From contig CM061132.1 of the NCBI GenBank assembly GCA_030789695.1, positions 29,483,858-29,547,857 on the forward strand: 64,000 bases of DNA. The letters run 5' to 3'. The notes beneath the pieces were generated by a model. That model saw only the letters and a list, made by a program, of their open reading frames with translations, was not told the DNA's origin and made no database searches. Position numbers and translations under genes: made by a program. Positions 1 through 11,099 of this stretch are shown piece after piece; the first letter of the stretch is position 1; the number at the start of each line of letters is the position of its first letter. Source of the DNA: Scilla litardierei. Taxonomy: Eukaryota; Streptophyta; Magnoliopsida; Asparagales; Asparagaceae.

Positions 1-250
1 CGTTCAATGTCCGAAAATCAATTCCAATATTACCCGTTAACCATTGAAAATGAATGGATTGGGCTCACCATTCACCAAGTAGTGGAATCAGACATAATAG
101 TCTGCATGACAAAAATATACAAGAACACATAGATATAATAAACTGTTTTTATTGATCAACATCAATACAAATTATAAGTAAATAACCAAGTGCAGTAAAT
201 ATGAATTATGATTAAAATGTATTTTCATGAATGATAGATAAGTAAGCTAT

Positions 251-2175
251 ATTTAATGCGATTACTATTTCTTACACATAATCATGTGATAGAGAAACAT
301 TTGAGATCCTGGACTTATAACTTTACTGTTGGAATAGCCCTTACAGGGAAAACACATTGAGCCCTAGTATCACTTTTTTAAAGACATATACTGGTTATTA
401 AATTAGATGCATACGAACTAGATTTAAATGAGATAAAATATATCTTTTTGTATGACATACAACAATGACAAATTTATAATCCCTAATAACCTTTGTATGC
501 AGCTCATTCTATTCTCTATGAAAATCATGATTTTTCAAAAATTACAAATCTTATGCTCTATAAATAAAAATCTCAAAATATGAATATATCATTATTTTTA
601 CAAAGTAAATAGGATGATGATAGCATGACCACTACGATATCCATAAAGCACAAGTCATCTGAGGGAAGAGTATACTAAAATCAACTTGTAACTTTTATCA
701 TAAATATCCATATCCATGATAACAAAGACAGGAAACTACAAACTTGTCCAAATTTAGCCGAATTAGGAAATTAGTTAATGAGTTGGTGTGGATATCAAAA
801 CTCCAATAACAATAATTATGAAATAACCTTCAAGCATCCACATCTCATCAAAGATCAACAATTACATATCTCAAATAATAAGTTCAAAAATATCCACTAC
901 ACTAATAAATTCAACAAAAATAAATGATCTTAATTATTACATGTCTTTGAATATACCACAATCTCAACTACAATCCAACTACCAAATAATATAACACGGT
1001 TTTTACCCAACAAAATGAGGGAGAACTAATAGTTAACACATTTATTCCAAAGCTAGCCAAAGAGTGGGCTATCCAATCTTCTAATCTTTAGGCACATGAT
1101 CACTACTCAATGCCACAATGCTATATAAAGTTATATACAACAGTGAGCTCATAGCTCAAAGAGTGGATACTTGTACAGTATAACTTTCTTTAAATAAAAC
1201 AACTAATGCAAAAGGCATAAACATGTCAAAATCACTAATTTATAAATAAGCAGAAAATTTACAAAAGCAATATATAACATGATAATCATCCAAGTTTCTT
1301 TTTAGATTGTGTTTCCTGTAATGAAAGTTAAGTTGGCCACATCTTAATGCGATCAATACTTCACAAACCGGTCGACTTGGTTGTTTCACATTTTTCAATA
1401 AGTTAGGATTTGAGATCTACTTTCATATCTTTAGTGCTAGATTAGCCTTCATAGAGGGAACACATTGAGTCTCAGTATGTCTTACATTACTTTCAACATA
1501 TACTGCTATATTAAACCAAATTATAACTTGCTTTAAATAAAACAACTAATGCAAAATGCATAAACATTTCAAAATTACAAATTTATAAATAAGCAGAAAA
1601 TTCACAAAAGCAATACATAACATGATAATCATCCAAGTTTCTTTTTAGATTGTGTTTCGTGCAATGAAAGTTAAGTTGGCCATATCTTAATGCGGTCATC
1701 ACTTCACATACCGGTTGACTTGGTTGTTTCATATTTTTCCATTAGTCAGGATTTGAGAGCTACTCGAGATTCATAAGTTAAAGTGCTAGATTAGCCTTCA
1801 TAGAGGGAACACATTGAGTCGCAGTATGTCTTACATAACGTATACTGCTATATTAATCCAAACTAGATTTACGTGAGATATTTTTTGTACGCCATAAATC
1901 AATGTAAAATTTATAATCACTAATAAAAGTTGTATGCATCTCATCCTATTCTATATGAAAATCATGATTTTTTAAAATTAGAAATCTCATGCATTATAAA
2001 TAAAAACATCAAAATGTTAATATATCATTATTGTTTTAAATTAAATAAAATGAAGATAGCATGAAACTACGATATCCATATGGCACGGGTTGTCTTAGAG
2101 AATAAGATAATAAAATCGACTCTTATTATCATAAAAACACTTATTCATGGACAGCAGGCACAGAAAACTACAAAC
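251..2175. repeat. Diverged tandem duplications in AT-rich non-coding DNA
   Basis: Three related blocks lie head to tail: about 251-755, 1190-1520 and 1527-2175. The second and third share long runs (for example the stretch around 'atcatccaagtttctttt' and the stretch ending 'gagggaacacattgagtc') about 340 bp apart. The first and third share the downstream half ('gaaaatcatgatttttt', then 'actacgatatccata'). No coding potential is visible. The DNA may be intronic to the minus-strand exon at 2526-2653. Copy limits were set by eye. Confidence 0.7.
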
Positions 2176-2525
2176 TACACGGCATGAACCCATTGCTTAC
2201 CATAATATCCAACCAACAATATCTTTATCTCTTAGCAACAATGTCATCTGCTAGTTAATTCCTTAATATAATAACAATTATTAATATCAAATAATACTAA
2301 TATTTGGTCTAAACCTAAATTATGCCATCACCATCATACCAACTCCATCTGGCAATATACTGTTTCTTTGTTTTGCTTCTCCATAAAGACAGCCACATGT
2401 CGGAACAACTCAATTCAAGGGCCAAATAATGCCATTAGAGAAGCAAATTGCAGGGAAGTAAAGAAAGGTACATACGACCTGTTGCAAGATCTATTTGAGC
2501 TGCAATGCTAAGCAAGCATTCATAC

Positions 2526-2653
2526 CTGTGGTTGCATCTCCTCTGAACCTTGATATAGCTCCTCTGGAATCCTTATCTGCATCCTTTCGTTTTCCATCTC
2601 CAACACCAATGTTGCTCCCTTTCAAAGCACAGGTTCTCATTGCTTGTTGTAAT
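2526..2653 (-). CDS. Internal exon of an unidentified protein-coding gene
   Basis: On the minus strand a 128-bp open segment is bounded by strong splice signals: a pyrimidine-rich acceptor ending tgcttacag, and a donor reading CAG|gtatgaatg. The segment starts and ends inside codons. It encodes about 42 residues rich in charged amino acids, including LQQAMRTCALKGSN and DSRGAISRFRGDA. I do not recognise the family. No partner exon could be assigned in the window. It lies on the same strand as, and about 14 kb downstream of, the stop codon of the RRM gene, so it should belong to a separate gene whose other exons lie to the left or in the unassigned DNA to the right. Alternative: a chance open segment, but two good splice sites and a composition unlike the surrounding AT-rich DNA argue for a real exon. 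Confidence 0.5.
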
Positions 2654-4951
2654 CTGTAAGCAGCCAAGGAAATGGGAGTTGCAACGGGTAAATTACTAAA
2701 GAGGTGCAATCATGAACCATACATAACAATAGTGAGAACAGCCAAAGGAACTGAAGAGCAGCAACATGTAAAGTACTAAAGAGAGGTGCCAGCATGACCC
2801 ATGCATGGTAATGGTGAAAAATTAAGGATCCGTATGCACAAAGTACAATTCTCTTAATTCATGCATGCAAATATAAATGCGGATTAGAAACAAAATAATG
2901 AAATAATAAATTTGAAGAAGCGATGCCTACCAATTTCTTTTTCATTGTTTCCATTCTTGTTTGGGGGGAAGACATATGTCTGACTTTTTTTTGCAGATGA
3001 TGCAAAAGATCAAATCGAAAAACATTCTGACTTCAAAAATATTACGGTAAATTCCACTCTAGCCAAAGCCTTAACCGCAACAAACCTGCCATTTGAAAGA
3101 AAGCCACAATAAGGAATTGAAGAAAGAGAGGAGTGAAACATGGTATTACAACAGCAAGAGGGGATGTGATGGAAACACATTCCAACTAGGTAGAGTATTT
3201 TGCATCTGATCTGATGCTGCCTGTCACTTTAGATATTGGATGTTGGTATCTGAGTTAAGTGTCCATATTAATTATTAATACATCTATTTAAATGGTTGGC
3301 CCTATATTGAATGAACATGGATATGCCAACATGGACATGACACATCTCAATACGTTGACACATGGTAAATTAAAAGAAATACACAAAAAAGAAGTGTCAT
3401 GTAGGTTATATGTGGTCAACATGTGTCTGATGTATCCAACATGACACGGTTTCACTATAGAATGATCAATGCTAGACAGGTTTGATCTCATCATTTTCAA
3501 CTTGGGAATCATGGAAAGCTGCACTATTTGATAGCTGGTGCATGACTTGCCTTGTCATTCCTTTATTGTTGAAGGGTTTCCCAAAACCACAATGCTTTGC
3601 ATTGTTTGCATACTGAAGAAGGATCTGCCATGATGCGATCCTTTCTACAAGTTTGTTTTTGTTACTTCGTCAATAGACTCATTAGATACACTTCATTCTT
3701 TCTCTAGTTCAGCATTACCGGGGCACTACATTTTTTAACAACTTTGTTGTGTTGGTCACTTCAAAACACTTGGACATGGCTAGTACAAGGAAACATGTCA
3801 TTGCCACAAAATAAGGAAAATGATTGCAAATAATATTTAAGGAGAATTTATAAGGAAATAAAGGAGGAATAGAAAGAAAAGTCAATGACTGTTATGTTTC
3901 TTTTACTGCACAACATCCAAATGCATGTTATTTTCCCCATTTAAGAATGTTGATGTCATGGTAGGTACACAAGTGATATAGAAAGCCTATCATACTTCTA
4001 ATTTGTGCGATATAACATGTGGATTTATTATGTTATATGTTATATTATGTTACACTAAATTATATTATATTACATTACATTTATCATCCCATATCCTGCT
4101 ATAAAGTAAAGATTTTCCTTGTCAGATTCTTTCAGACACATGGCAGTCGTGTCCATGTAACATTGACTAGCACCAATACCATAAGTCATGGTTTTGTTGC
4201 TTAATACATACTGAATTTCTTGCGGCGCACTAGGTGGTATTCAGTCCAAGAACAATGATGATAATGAAGTGGGCTGCCATTCGGTGCTTAAAAGAGTCAA
4301 ACGACTAACATGTGGCAAGATGATACCTAGTGGTAAAGTTGGTAGAGAATCAACTATTTAATTCAAATAAATGGTGGGTGTTGGTCTTTAATTATTTGTG
4401 CTATTCTTTGAGGAATATCCCTATGTTCTCTATTAGTTTTTCCACTGTAGCTTCTGAACCCATCTTTATAGGTGGACGTAATTTTTGGACTCCAGTTCCT
4501 TATCTTGATGTAGAGAAGAGAAGTTTTATATTACATTCTGATATAAATTAACTAGGAATGTGTAAAATATCACTTAATAGTGGAAACCTAACTTGAAATC
4601 ACCAGTATGAGGCTTATAACCTCCAATGACCTTCTATTGTCTATATTATCTTTTGTCAGTTTATCTCGGCTACCTTTGGCATAGGCTACCATCAAGTGAT
4701 GGTACTCGGACATTTTTCTCTGCCAAAGATTGCCTTATCCATGTGTATCAAGTGAAACATCTCTCTCCATTATGTTCAACTCTTTTTTTGCCAAGTAGTA
4801 ACCTCTCCACCTTAGTTTACTAAAGACAATATAGAAAATTGGTGCGTTGTGCCTACCTTTATTTCATGATTATAATAAATTACTTTTTATCATTATTTTA
4901 TGATTTAAGGTTCTTCCAACTACATGCAATATGTTTATTTGCTTTCTTTTG

Positions 4952-4952
<1 letters not shown>
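2654..4952. other. AT-rich stretch with no identifiable gene
   Basis: Both strands carry only short open segments without recognisable domains. No TE protein similarity, terminal repeats or target-site duplications were seen. It may be intron or intergenic DNA of the gene represented at 2526-2653. Confidence 0.6.
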
Positions 4953-4999
<47 letters not shown>

Positions 5000-5042
5000 T
5001 GTTTTTTTGCTTTGCTTTGACTTTTTTTTCCGGGGGGGGGGG
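4953..5042. repeat. (TTA)n microsatellite followed by an 11-bp G run
   Basis: About 16 uninterrupted TTA units occupy 4953-5000, and an 11-G homopolymer lies at 5032-5042, about 100 bp upstream of the TR-GAG-1 insertion. Poly-leucine or poly-isoleucine open frames across it are artefacts of the repeat. Confidence 0.95.
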
Positions 5043-5142
5043 AGTGTTCCGTGCCAGGTACACGCACTTGTGATATTTCAAAAGTTGAAAAAACCTTGTA
5101 CATTAACCGTCGACTGCCTGGAGCCTTAACACAGTAATAGTA

Positions 5143-5439
5143 TGTTGCGGCCGGTAATTGAGTGGAGGGGCAATTAGGTAAAATGACATTTAAGGGATGT
5201 TTTGGCTATTTAAGGGGGTTGAGCCGGTCCTAATTCTTAGGCGAAAATTGAGAGAGTATTTTATTTTATCCCTTAGATTAATTGTATTAGGATTTCGGCT
5301 TTTCCCCCTAGGTTAAGAATCGTCTCCTAGTTATTAGTTAGCGAGTAGATTATTGTATTAGGGTTCCTTTTTAATTGTGAGATCTGAAATTCCAATAAAA
5401 ATCCCATTTTTATCATCAAATCCCTAGCGGATCGCATCA
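5143..5439 (+). repeat. 5' LTR of TR-GAG-1
   Basis: 297 bp running from tgttgcggccgg to gatcgcatca. It carries an AATAAA-type motif near 5394. It differs from the 3' LTR at about three sites. Confidence 0.93.
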
Positions 5440-5442
5440 AAT

Positions 5443-5463
5443 TGGTATCAGAGTGGTTGATCC
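5443..5463 (+). other. Primer-binding site of TR-GAG-1 (initiator Met tRNA type)
   Basis: The sequence TGGTATCAGAGtgGTTGATCC starts 3 bp after the LTR and abuts the gag ATG at 5464. TGGTATCAGAGC is the usual complement of the plant initiator Met-tRNA 3' end. Confidence 0.85.
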
Positions 5464-7399
5464 ATGGCGAACACGCGAGCAACGGAGCGGATTGAAGTCT
5501 TGGAAGGGAAGGTTGAGCGGATTGAAGCCCAAATCAGTAAGGGTTTCATCGACCTAAGGAAAGAAGATGCGGAGATGGCCGCGGAGATCCGGAAGGAGAT
5601 GAAGGAAAATCAAGAGAAGACGGAGGTCAAGATGAAAGAGATGAAGGAGATGACGGAGGGGAAACTATCGGAATTGACGGAGGCCATATCGGCCTTGACC
5701 ACTCATCTCATCCCAAAGGCGGATCCAAGCAAAAAGGAGCCACCTTTGGCGAAGGACAAAGGTAAAAAGGCAATTTTTTTTGAAGAACATCCGGGTTTTG
5801 ACGACGAAGGAGGCTTTGACCAAGAAGACAATGCGTGGGGGACCCACCAAGACCACGCACCGCCGCGCCGTGAAGATCAAGTGGCCGGGGAGGTTTTCCG
5901 ACTCAGCGGCACCCCCCGACCACCCCGGCTTGGCCGCCGGCCCCCCAAAATGTTCCTGGGGGGTCGGCGAACCCCAGTGGGGGCGGCGGAGGGCCGCCAG
6001 GGGCCTGGGAGGGGCGGGCGCACCTGCCGCCCCCCGGCGGCCTCGGTAGGCATTTCCGCCGCCGCCTGGGGCCCGCCGGCCCAATTCCAGGGCCGGCCGG
6101 CCCAGGCGGCGACCTGGGGGGCCTCGGCCGACCCCAGGGGGGACCCGAGGCCCACCGGATCTCTGGGGGGGCCCACCGACCCCCGAGGAGGCCCGACAAT
6201 CTGTTTCGACGATTTTTCGACCTCCGGGTGGCCCGCCCGAGGTCCGTGGAGCTCAGTTTGGGGGTTTTCAGCCCTTTGGAGGACCTGGCGGAGGATTCCA
6301 GCAGAACGGAGGCCACCAGCAGATCACAGGGGGGCCACCGACTCAGCCCCCACCTTTTGGGGGAGTTACGGGAGACTGGAGAGCGCACCAGGACCCCCCA
6401 GGAGGCCACCAGGCGGAGTTTGGGCACCCTCCGGGAGACTGGCAGGGACAGGGAGCAGGGGGAGGCTACCGTGAGCGGGCTGAGGCTTATGTTCCAGACA
6501 GGCGACAGGGACACCAGCCCAGGGGAGGTTTCCAGCCGCAGGAGAGAGGGGGTTTTGCTGGCGAGAGGCGTCTGAGGAAGCTGGAGGTGCCTGTTTTTGA
6601 GGGAGGAGACCCAGACGACTGGCTTTACAGGGTGGAGAGGTACTTGGAGGTGTCCGCTGTTCCGGGAGAGGATTGGCTGCGGGCGATAGGGGTCTGCCTG
6701 GAGGGGGAGGCTTTGGGTTGGTTCCGTTGGACCGATCAGTAGCAGCCTTTTCAGACCTGGGCTGAGTTTACGACGCTCTTGACAGAGCGGTTTGGAGGAG
6801 GTCCGGCTAGCGGCGTGTTCGAGAGACTGTACTCGCTGAAGCAGGAGGGGAGCGTGGGTGATTACATCAAGAAGTTCGAGTCGCTCTGCCACCGAGTTCG
6901 GGGAGTCTCTGAAGAGTCCCTGGAGGGCTGTTTCATGAAGGGGCTGAAGCCCACGGTGCGGTCGGGGCTGAGACAGTTTGAGCCCGTTGGTTTGCGGGGG
7001 ATGATGACACTGGCCAGGAAAGTAGAGGATCATCAGGAGACAGAGCGAAGAGCCCGGGGGACGTGGGGTGGCTCTACGTTTCGAGTGCCGGACCCTGGAG
7101 GGGGACAAAAGGGGGCCGCAGGAGGGGCAACATCCACTGACAGCACAGTGGCTACCAAGGAGAAGGGGATGGAACCCCGACCCGGAGGACATACACGACG
7201 AATGACAGAGGCAGAGATTCGCGACAAACAGACCAAGGGCCTGTGCTTTAAATGCGACGAGAAGTTTACTCCTGGGCATCGGTGCGGGAATCGTACTCTT
7301 CAAATCCTGATAGTGGATGACGAAGAAGAGGGAGAAGAGAGTGTGATAATGCTGGAAGCCGGCGTGGACGATGAGCAGGGGCACCTGCACGTGGAGTAG
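5464..7399 (+). pseudogene. gag of TR-GAG-1, broken by a frameshift and a nonsense codon
   Basis: The frame opens at ATG 5464 with the same N-terminal coiled-coil (MANTRATERIEVLEGKVERI) as the intact copy at 55717. Within the GC-rich Pro/Gly/Ala region it slips out of frame and stops near 6474. The conserved gag domain (FEGGDPDDWLYRVERYLEV onward) resumes in another frame. There a CAG codon, intact in the sister copy, has become TAG at 6740-6742. Downstream the frame is open to 7399 and includes the zinc knuckle C-x2-C-x7-H-x-C (CFKCDEKFTPGHRC). This copy cannot make full-length Gag. The antisense 528-codon open frame over the same region (5903-7489) reflects GC-rich composition and is not a gene. 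Confidence 0.88.
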
Positions 7400-7458
7400 C
7401 TGACCATACACGTCACGCACTACCTTGAGGACAAGGTGGTTGTTTGGGGGCGGAGTAG

Positions 7459-7755
7459 TGTTGCGGCCGGTAATTGAGTGGAGGGGCAATTAGGTAAAAT
7501 GACATTTAAGGGATGTTTTGGCTATTTAAGGGGGTTGAGCCGGCCCTAATTCTTAGGCGAAAATTGAGAGAGTATTTTATTTTATCCCTTAGATTAATTG
7601 TATTAGGATTTCGGCTTTTCCCCCTAGGTTAAGAATCGTCTCCTAGTTATTAGTTAGCGAGTAGATTATTGTATTAGGGTTCCTTTTTAATTGTGAGATC
7701 TGAAATTCCAATAAAAATCCCATTTTTATTATCAAATCCCTAGTGGATCGCATCA
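7459..7755 (+). repeat. 3' LTR of TR-GAG-1
   Basis: 297-bp copy of the 5' LTR, preceded by the purine-rich tract tttgggggcggagtag. It ends in CA immediately before the second TAGTA target duplication. Confidence 0.93.
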
Positions 7756-7812
7756 TAGTATCATGCCGAACATATTGTAATATGTCTTATCCATCATGGC
7801 TAGAATTCATAG

Positions 7813-8391
7813 CAGTGTTCTAAAACAAGTTAGATGCGGCCGCATATGCGGCCGCATATAAGGATGTGGCCTTTGACCGCATGAAAATTAAGATATGCGG
7901 TTGAATTATGCGGTAGGTCGCATAATCGGTTACATAAATGTTATTTGACCGCATATGCGAATATGCGGGCGCATAATCGGCAACTAAAAAATCCCAACCC
8001 ATTAAAAAACACGACCCGTTAAATATAAATATCAGTTTTTTTAATTTTAAAGTGCTTATGTTTAACACGCTTTTGATTTGGTCGTAAAACTAAATAGTTA
8101 TGTTTTGTGTGTAGATTGCTTTAGACGTTAGTTATTTTATGTATTAATCGTCATAATGGCGCTGATGTTTTAGTATCCATACTTTTAAAACTTGATATGA
8201 TTTTTTTCCTTGTTCCTATCTTTTTTAATTTAATATACACAAACACATATACATAAACTTATTACTTATTTATATATTAAATTATTCATTTTCGTGTAAA
8301 CCGCATAAACCGCATAATCGGCCGCATAATCCGCTTATGCGCTATGCGCTCCTAAACCGCACGCATAATGAAACCGCCTTTTATAACACTG
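7813..8391. mobile_element. Small non-autonomous hAT element
   Basis: 579 bp flanked by a perfect 8-bp target duplication ATTCATAG (7805-7812 and 8392-8399). Terminal inverted repeats are CAGTGTTCTAAAA and CAGTGTTATAAAA (12 of 13 match). CA...TG termini with an 8-bp duplication are diagnostic of the hAT superfamily. The interior is non-coding and full of GCGGCCGCAT and CCGCATAA motifs near both ends, including a perfect 24-bp palindrome at 7834-7857. Such subterminal motif arrays are typical binding sites for hAT transposases (inference here). Confidence 0.9.
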
Positions 8392-8399
8392 ATTCATAG

Positions 8400-8988
8400 T
8401 CATTAAAGTTAACAATTTTTGCCTGTATGTAGTTCACATGATCTGGGTTTTGTAGCGATTGTTTACAAGAAGACCCCTTGCTCTCAACACTAATTAATAC
8501 ATAGTGTTATGTTAAATGTGGAATATTAATATATTTGAATTGCTAGTTTATTATCAGGTCTTCCTACTTCTAACAAAAGTAATAACATGGATCAATAACT
8601 GTATTCTTTCCCTAAGTACCTTAATAATCACACAGAAGAGTCTTCAAAAATAATGTATCTAATGCTGTTACCTTATAAGATGCTAATATTATTTCGGATT
8701 GAAGAAAGGTTGATGTTGTCAATGTCTAATGACTCTCATTCCTTATCTGATAATGCTACATCCCCTCCCGCCCCCACCCAAATATAGAAACAAATTGAAA
8801 CAACAAATTAGTTTGTATTACGTTCCCCCTTGTTCCCATAAGTCTCAACTCATAAATGTTTTCTCCTTCCTTACAAGTTAGGTCGCTATGAAGTGGGGAA
8901 AAAAATTCACATTCCTCTTTGACGGATACCGTACTGCTTAGCGGTTGACTCTGTGTGTGCGCGTGCGCGTGTCAGGTCGCTAATTATG
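8400..8988. other. Unassigned intergenic DNA with a GT/GC dinucleotide run
   Basis: No gene or TE protein was seen. A short alternating purine-pyrimidine run (TGTGTGTGCGCGTGCGCGTGT) occupies 8952-8972. Confidence 0.6.
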
Positions 8989-8996
8989 GCTGGGAG

Positions 8997-9463
8997 CATG
9001 GCTGCAAACAAATAGGCATATCTACTTGTTTTTTCAAAGCAGATATCCACATCTGTTATCTATTTAGGATATGAATGAGGAATTGATAATGGTAAAAAAT
9101 ATCCGATATATTGGAATAGTATCAAATATACCAAATATATCGGAATGCATATATATCTCAAACATCTCTAGGAAATGATGTCTTGTTTGAAAGAAGACAA
9201 GACCGTGCGATCTTACAAAATCTTTACATTTTCACATAAAAGATATTAAAATTAAGGGTGTAACTTATATTTTTCTCTAGGTTTTTAGTCATGACTCATA
9301 TGTGACTAATAGTAGAAAAATATTGATCCGAATCTGAAATCATGTTCATGAAATACAGTTATTAAGTCAGAATATCTCTATCCATATTTTCATCCGCTAT
9401 AGAAAACAGATATGAATATGGAAATACTTGTATCTGCTTTGTATCCGATTGATTGTGCCTCTA
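8997..9463. mobile_element. Small non-autonomous hAT element (GTGCAAAC type)
   Basis: 467 bp between perfect 8-bp duplications GCTGGGAG (8989-8996 and 9464-9471). The left end (CATGGCTGCAAACAAATAGG) and the inverted right end (TAGAGGCACAATCAATCGG) are diverged versions of the common plant hAT terminus YAGGGGTGCAAACNAACCGG. The interior has ATATCCGATA-like motifs and TATCCACATCTG/TATCTGCTTTG near the ends and no coding capacity. Confidence 0.8.
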
Positions 9464-9471
9464 GCTGGGAG

Positions 9472-10136
9472 TCATAGACTGAAGTCTTTATGTCTAGTAA
9501 TGCATTATTCTCCCCCATGCCCCACTGCACCAAGTTGGCAACTGGTGAATGTGCATCTTACAATGTTCATGATTACATAAATGGCAGAGATTTCAATTGC
9601 TTACCAAATGTCTTCATGTGTGGGATGGTAATGTAATTGGAGTGAGGTTCTTCTGGTCATACCATGAATTGAAGTGCGGATTGAGAGATTCTTTTTGTTT
9701 TTTCTAATACTATGATAATTAATTTGATAAAAGATTGATACACAAAATGTGTTTGTAATTACCAATGAAAATGATGCTAGAAAACATCCAATATTACATG
9801 TTTTCTCCATTATTGTTTGGTTTACTTTTGAAAATGCAAATCAATCTGCTTCAGAGTGCTGCTTTACTGATTTATTTAAAAAATCCATCCAGGAAATACT
9901 TACGAAAAGGGGGAAAAGACTTAAAGGGGAATGTTGATAAGGTTTTCCATGACTCATTTATTCTAACAATAAACATCTGAACCGAAGTTTTGAACAAATA
10001 ATAGCAGAATAGTCAATATTTTAACATTATGTTGGAAGAAACACAAGTCTCTTTATAATCTAAATTTTGTAGGCAATAAAATCCTGTTGAGTACCAAAAT
10101 TAATTCTTGTAGAAATTCTTGAAGCCAAAAGTAAGG
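9472..10136. other. Unassigned AT-rich DNA
   Basis: Only short open segments without recognisable motifs. No repeats or TE termini were seen. Confidence 0.6.
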
Positions 10137-10185
10137 CTCACAGCCAACGTTAGAGGTTTCAGCCGAAACCAAAATGTTTCGACCA

Positions 10186-10328
10186 CTTCATGCTGGTTTC
10201 GAGAGGAACTGATATGAAATTGGCTACAGTTAAATCATAAAAAAATAAAAAAAGTCCGCTTCATGCTGGTTTCGAGAGGAACTGATATGAAATTGGCTAC
10301 AGTTAAATCATAAAAAAATAAAAAAAGT
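10186..10328. repeat. Perfect 70-bp tandem duplication
   Basis: 10186-10255 and 10259-10328 are identical, separated by ccg. The identity suggests a recent slippage or duplication inside the old hAT-like element. Confidence 0.95.
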
Positions 10329-11099
10329 TAAAATTTACTATAGAGTATGAATGCTAGAGATGATTCTAGCAAAACCGTCATGAATTTTGAGTTAGAAAAA
10401 ATAAAAATTAATGGACATGAAAAAAATTCCATTTACATTTTAGTTACCGTCGTCGTCAAGAAAAATGGTATGGAGTGATGTAGAACCAGAGAGATTTAGA
10501 AAAATTTGGGAAAGATTTTGGGGAAGAACAAGAAAGTTAGGGTTACAAGGATTCTTACCAAGGAGTTGACTTCTCGTCAACAAAAACCTTTCTCAGTTTT
10601 AGGTTTAATCACTTAAAACCTTTTATTGATTAATAAAATCAGTTTGGGGCCTATTTATAAGCTTACAATTGAGAGTGACATCTTTTCCGAACTATTGTGG
10701 GACTAAACTTATTACATAATAATAAAAAGAAAAGAAAAACAACTATATAAAAGTATGGCCTAATCAAGTGGTTTCACTTAGGCTCGAACCCAAGCATAGT
10801 GAATTGGGTTGAGCCTCATGTCTCCTTTTGTGTGTGTACACTTGGATGTCTATATCAACTCTTTTCGGATGGATACAACTTGGTCCCGACAAGTGTAGGG
10901 CCTGTTAATCGTCATAATGCTTGAGGTAAGGCTGGATCTATCTTTTGTAGCTCTGATGTTCGAATTTGTCATGTCATTCCTATTAACCACGTAATGCTGA
11001 TAGCCATCATGTCTGGTTGATATTACATATTCATTTAAGATTCGATCAATCTGCCATTTTATGTAGGTAGGTGTGGTAGTTTTTTGGTGGCGGTAATTC

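Larger units (their letters stand above)
5143..7755 (+). mobile_element. TR-GAG-1: gag-only Ty3-type LTR retrotransposon (damaged copy)
   Basis: A complete 2613-bp element with two 297-bp LTRs that begin TG and end CA, flanked by a perfect 5-bp target duplication TAGTA (5138-5142 and 7756-7760). After the 5' LTR comes an initiator Met-tRNA primer site (5443-5463), then a gag frame, then a short tail reading LEDKV, a purine-rich stretch, and the 3' LTR. No protease, reverse transcriptase, RNase H or integrase is present, so the element must be moved in trans. The LTRs differ at about three positions by eye, so the insertion is recent. It is the same family as the copy at 55397-57993. Terminal-repeat retrotransposons carrying only a GAG domain (TR-GAG) are a described plant class; family membership beyond that is inferred. 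Confidence 0.93.

Noticed and set aside
2997..3115. Plus-strand exon-like open segment after TTTTTTTTGCAG
   Set aside because: Acceptor-like pyrimidine run and about 39 open codons, but no recognised motif, no donor-supported partner, and opposite strand to the nearby exon.
5903..7489. Long antisense open frame (528 codons) across TR-GAG-1 gag
   Set aside because: It is the mirror of a GC-rich gag, has no domain, and its counterpart in TR-GAG-2 is broken into pieces.
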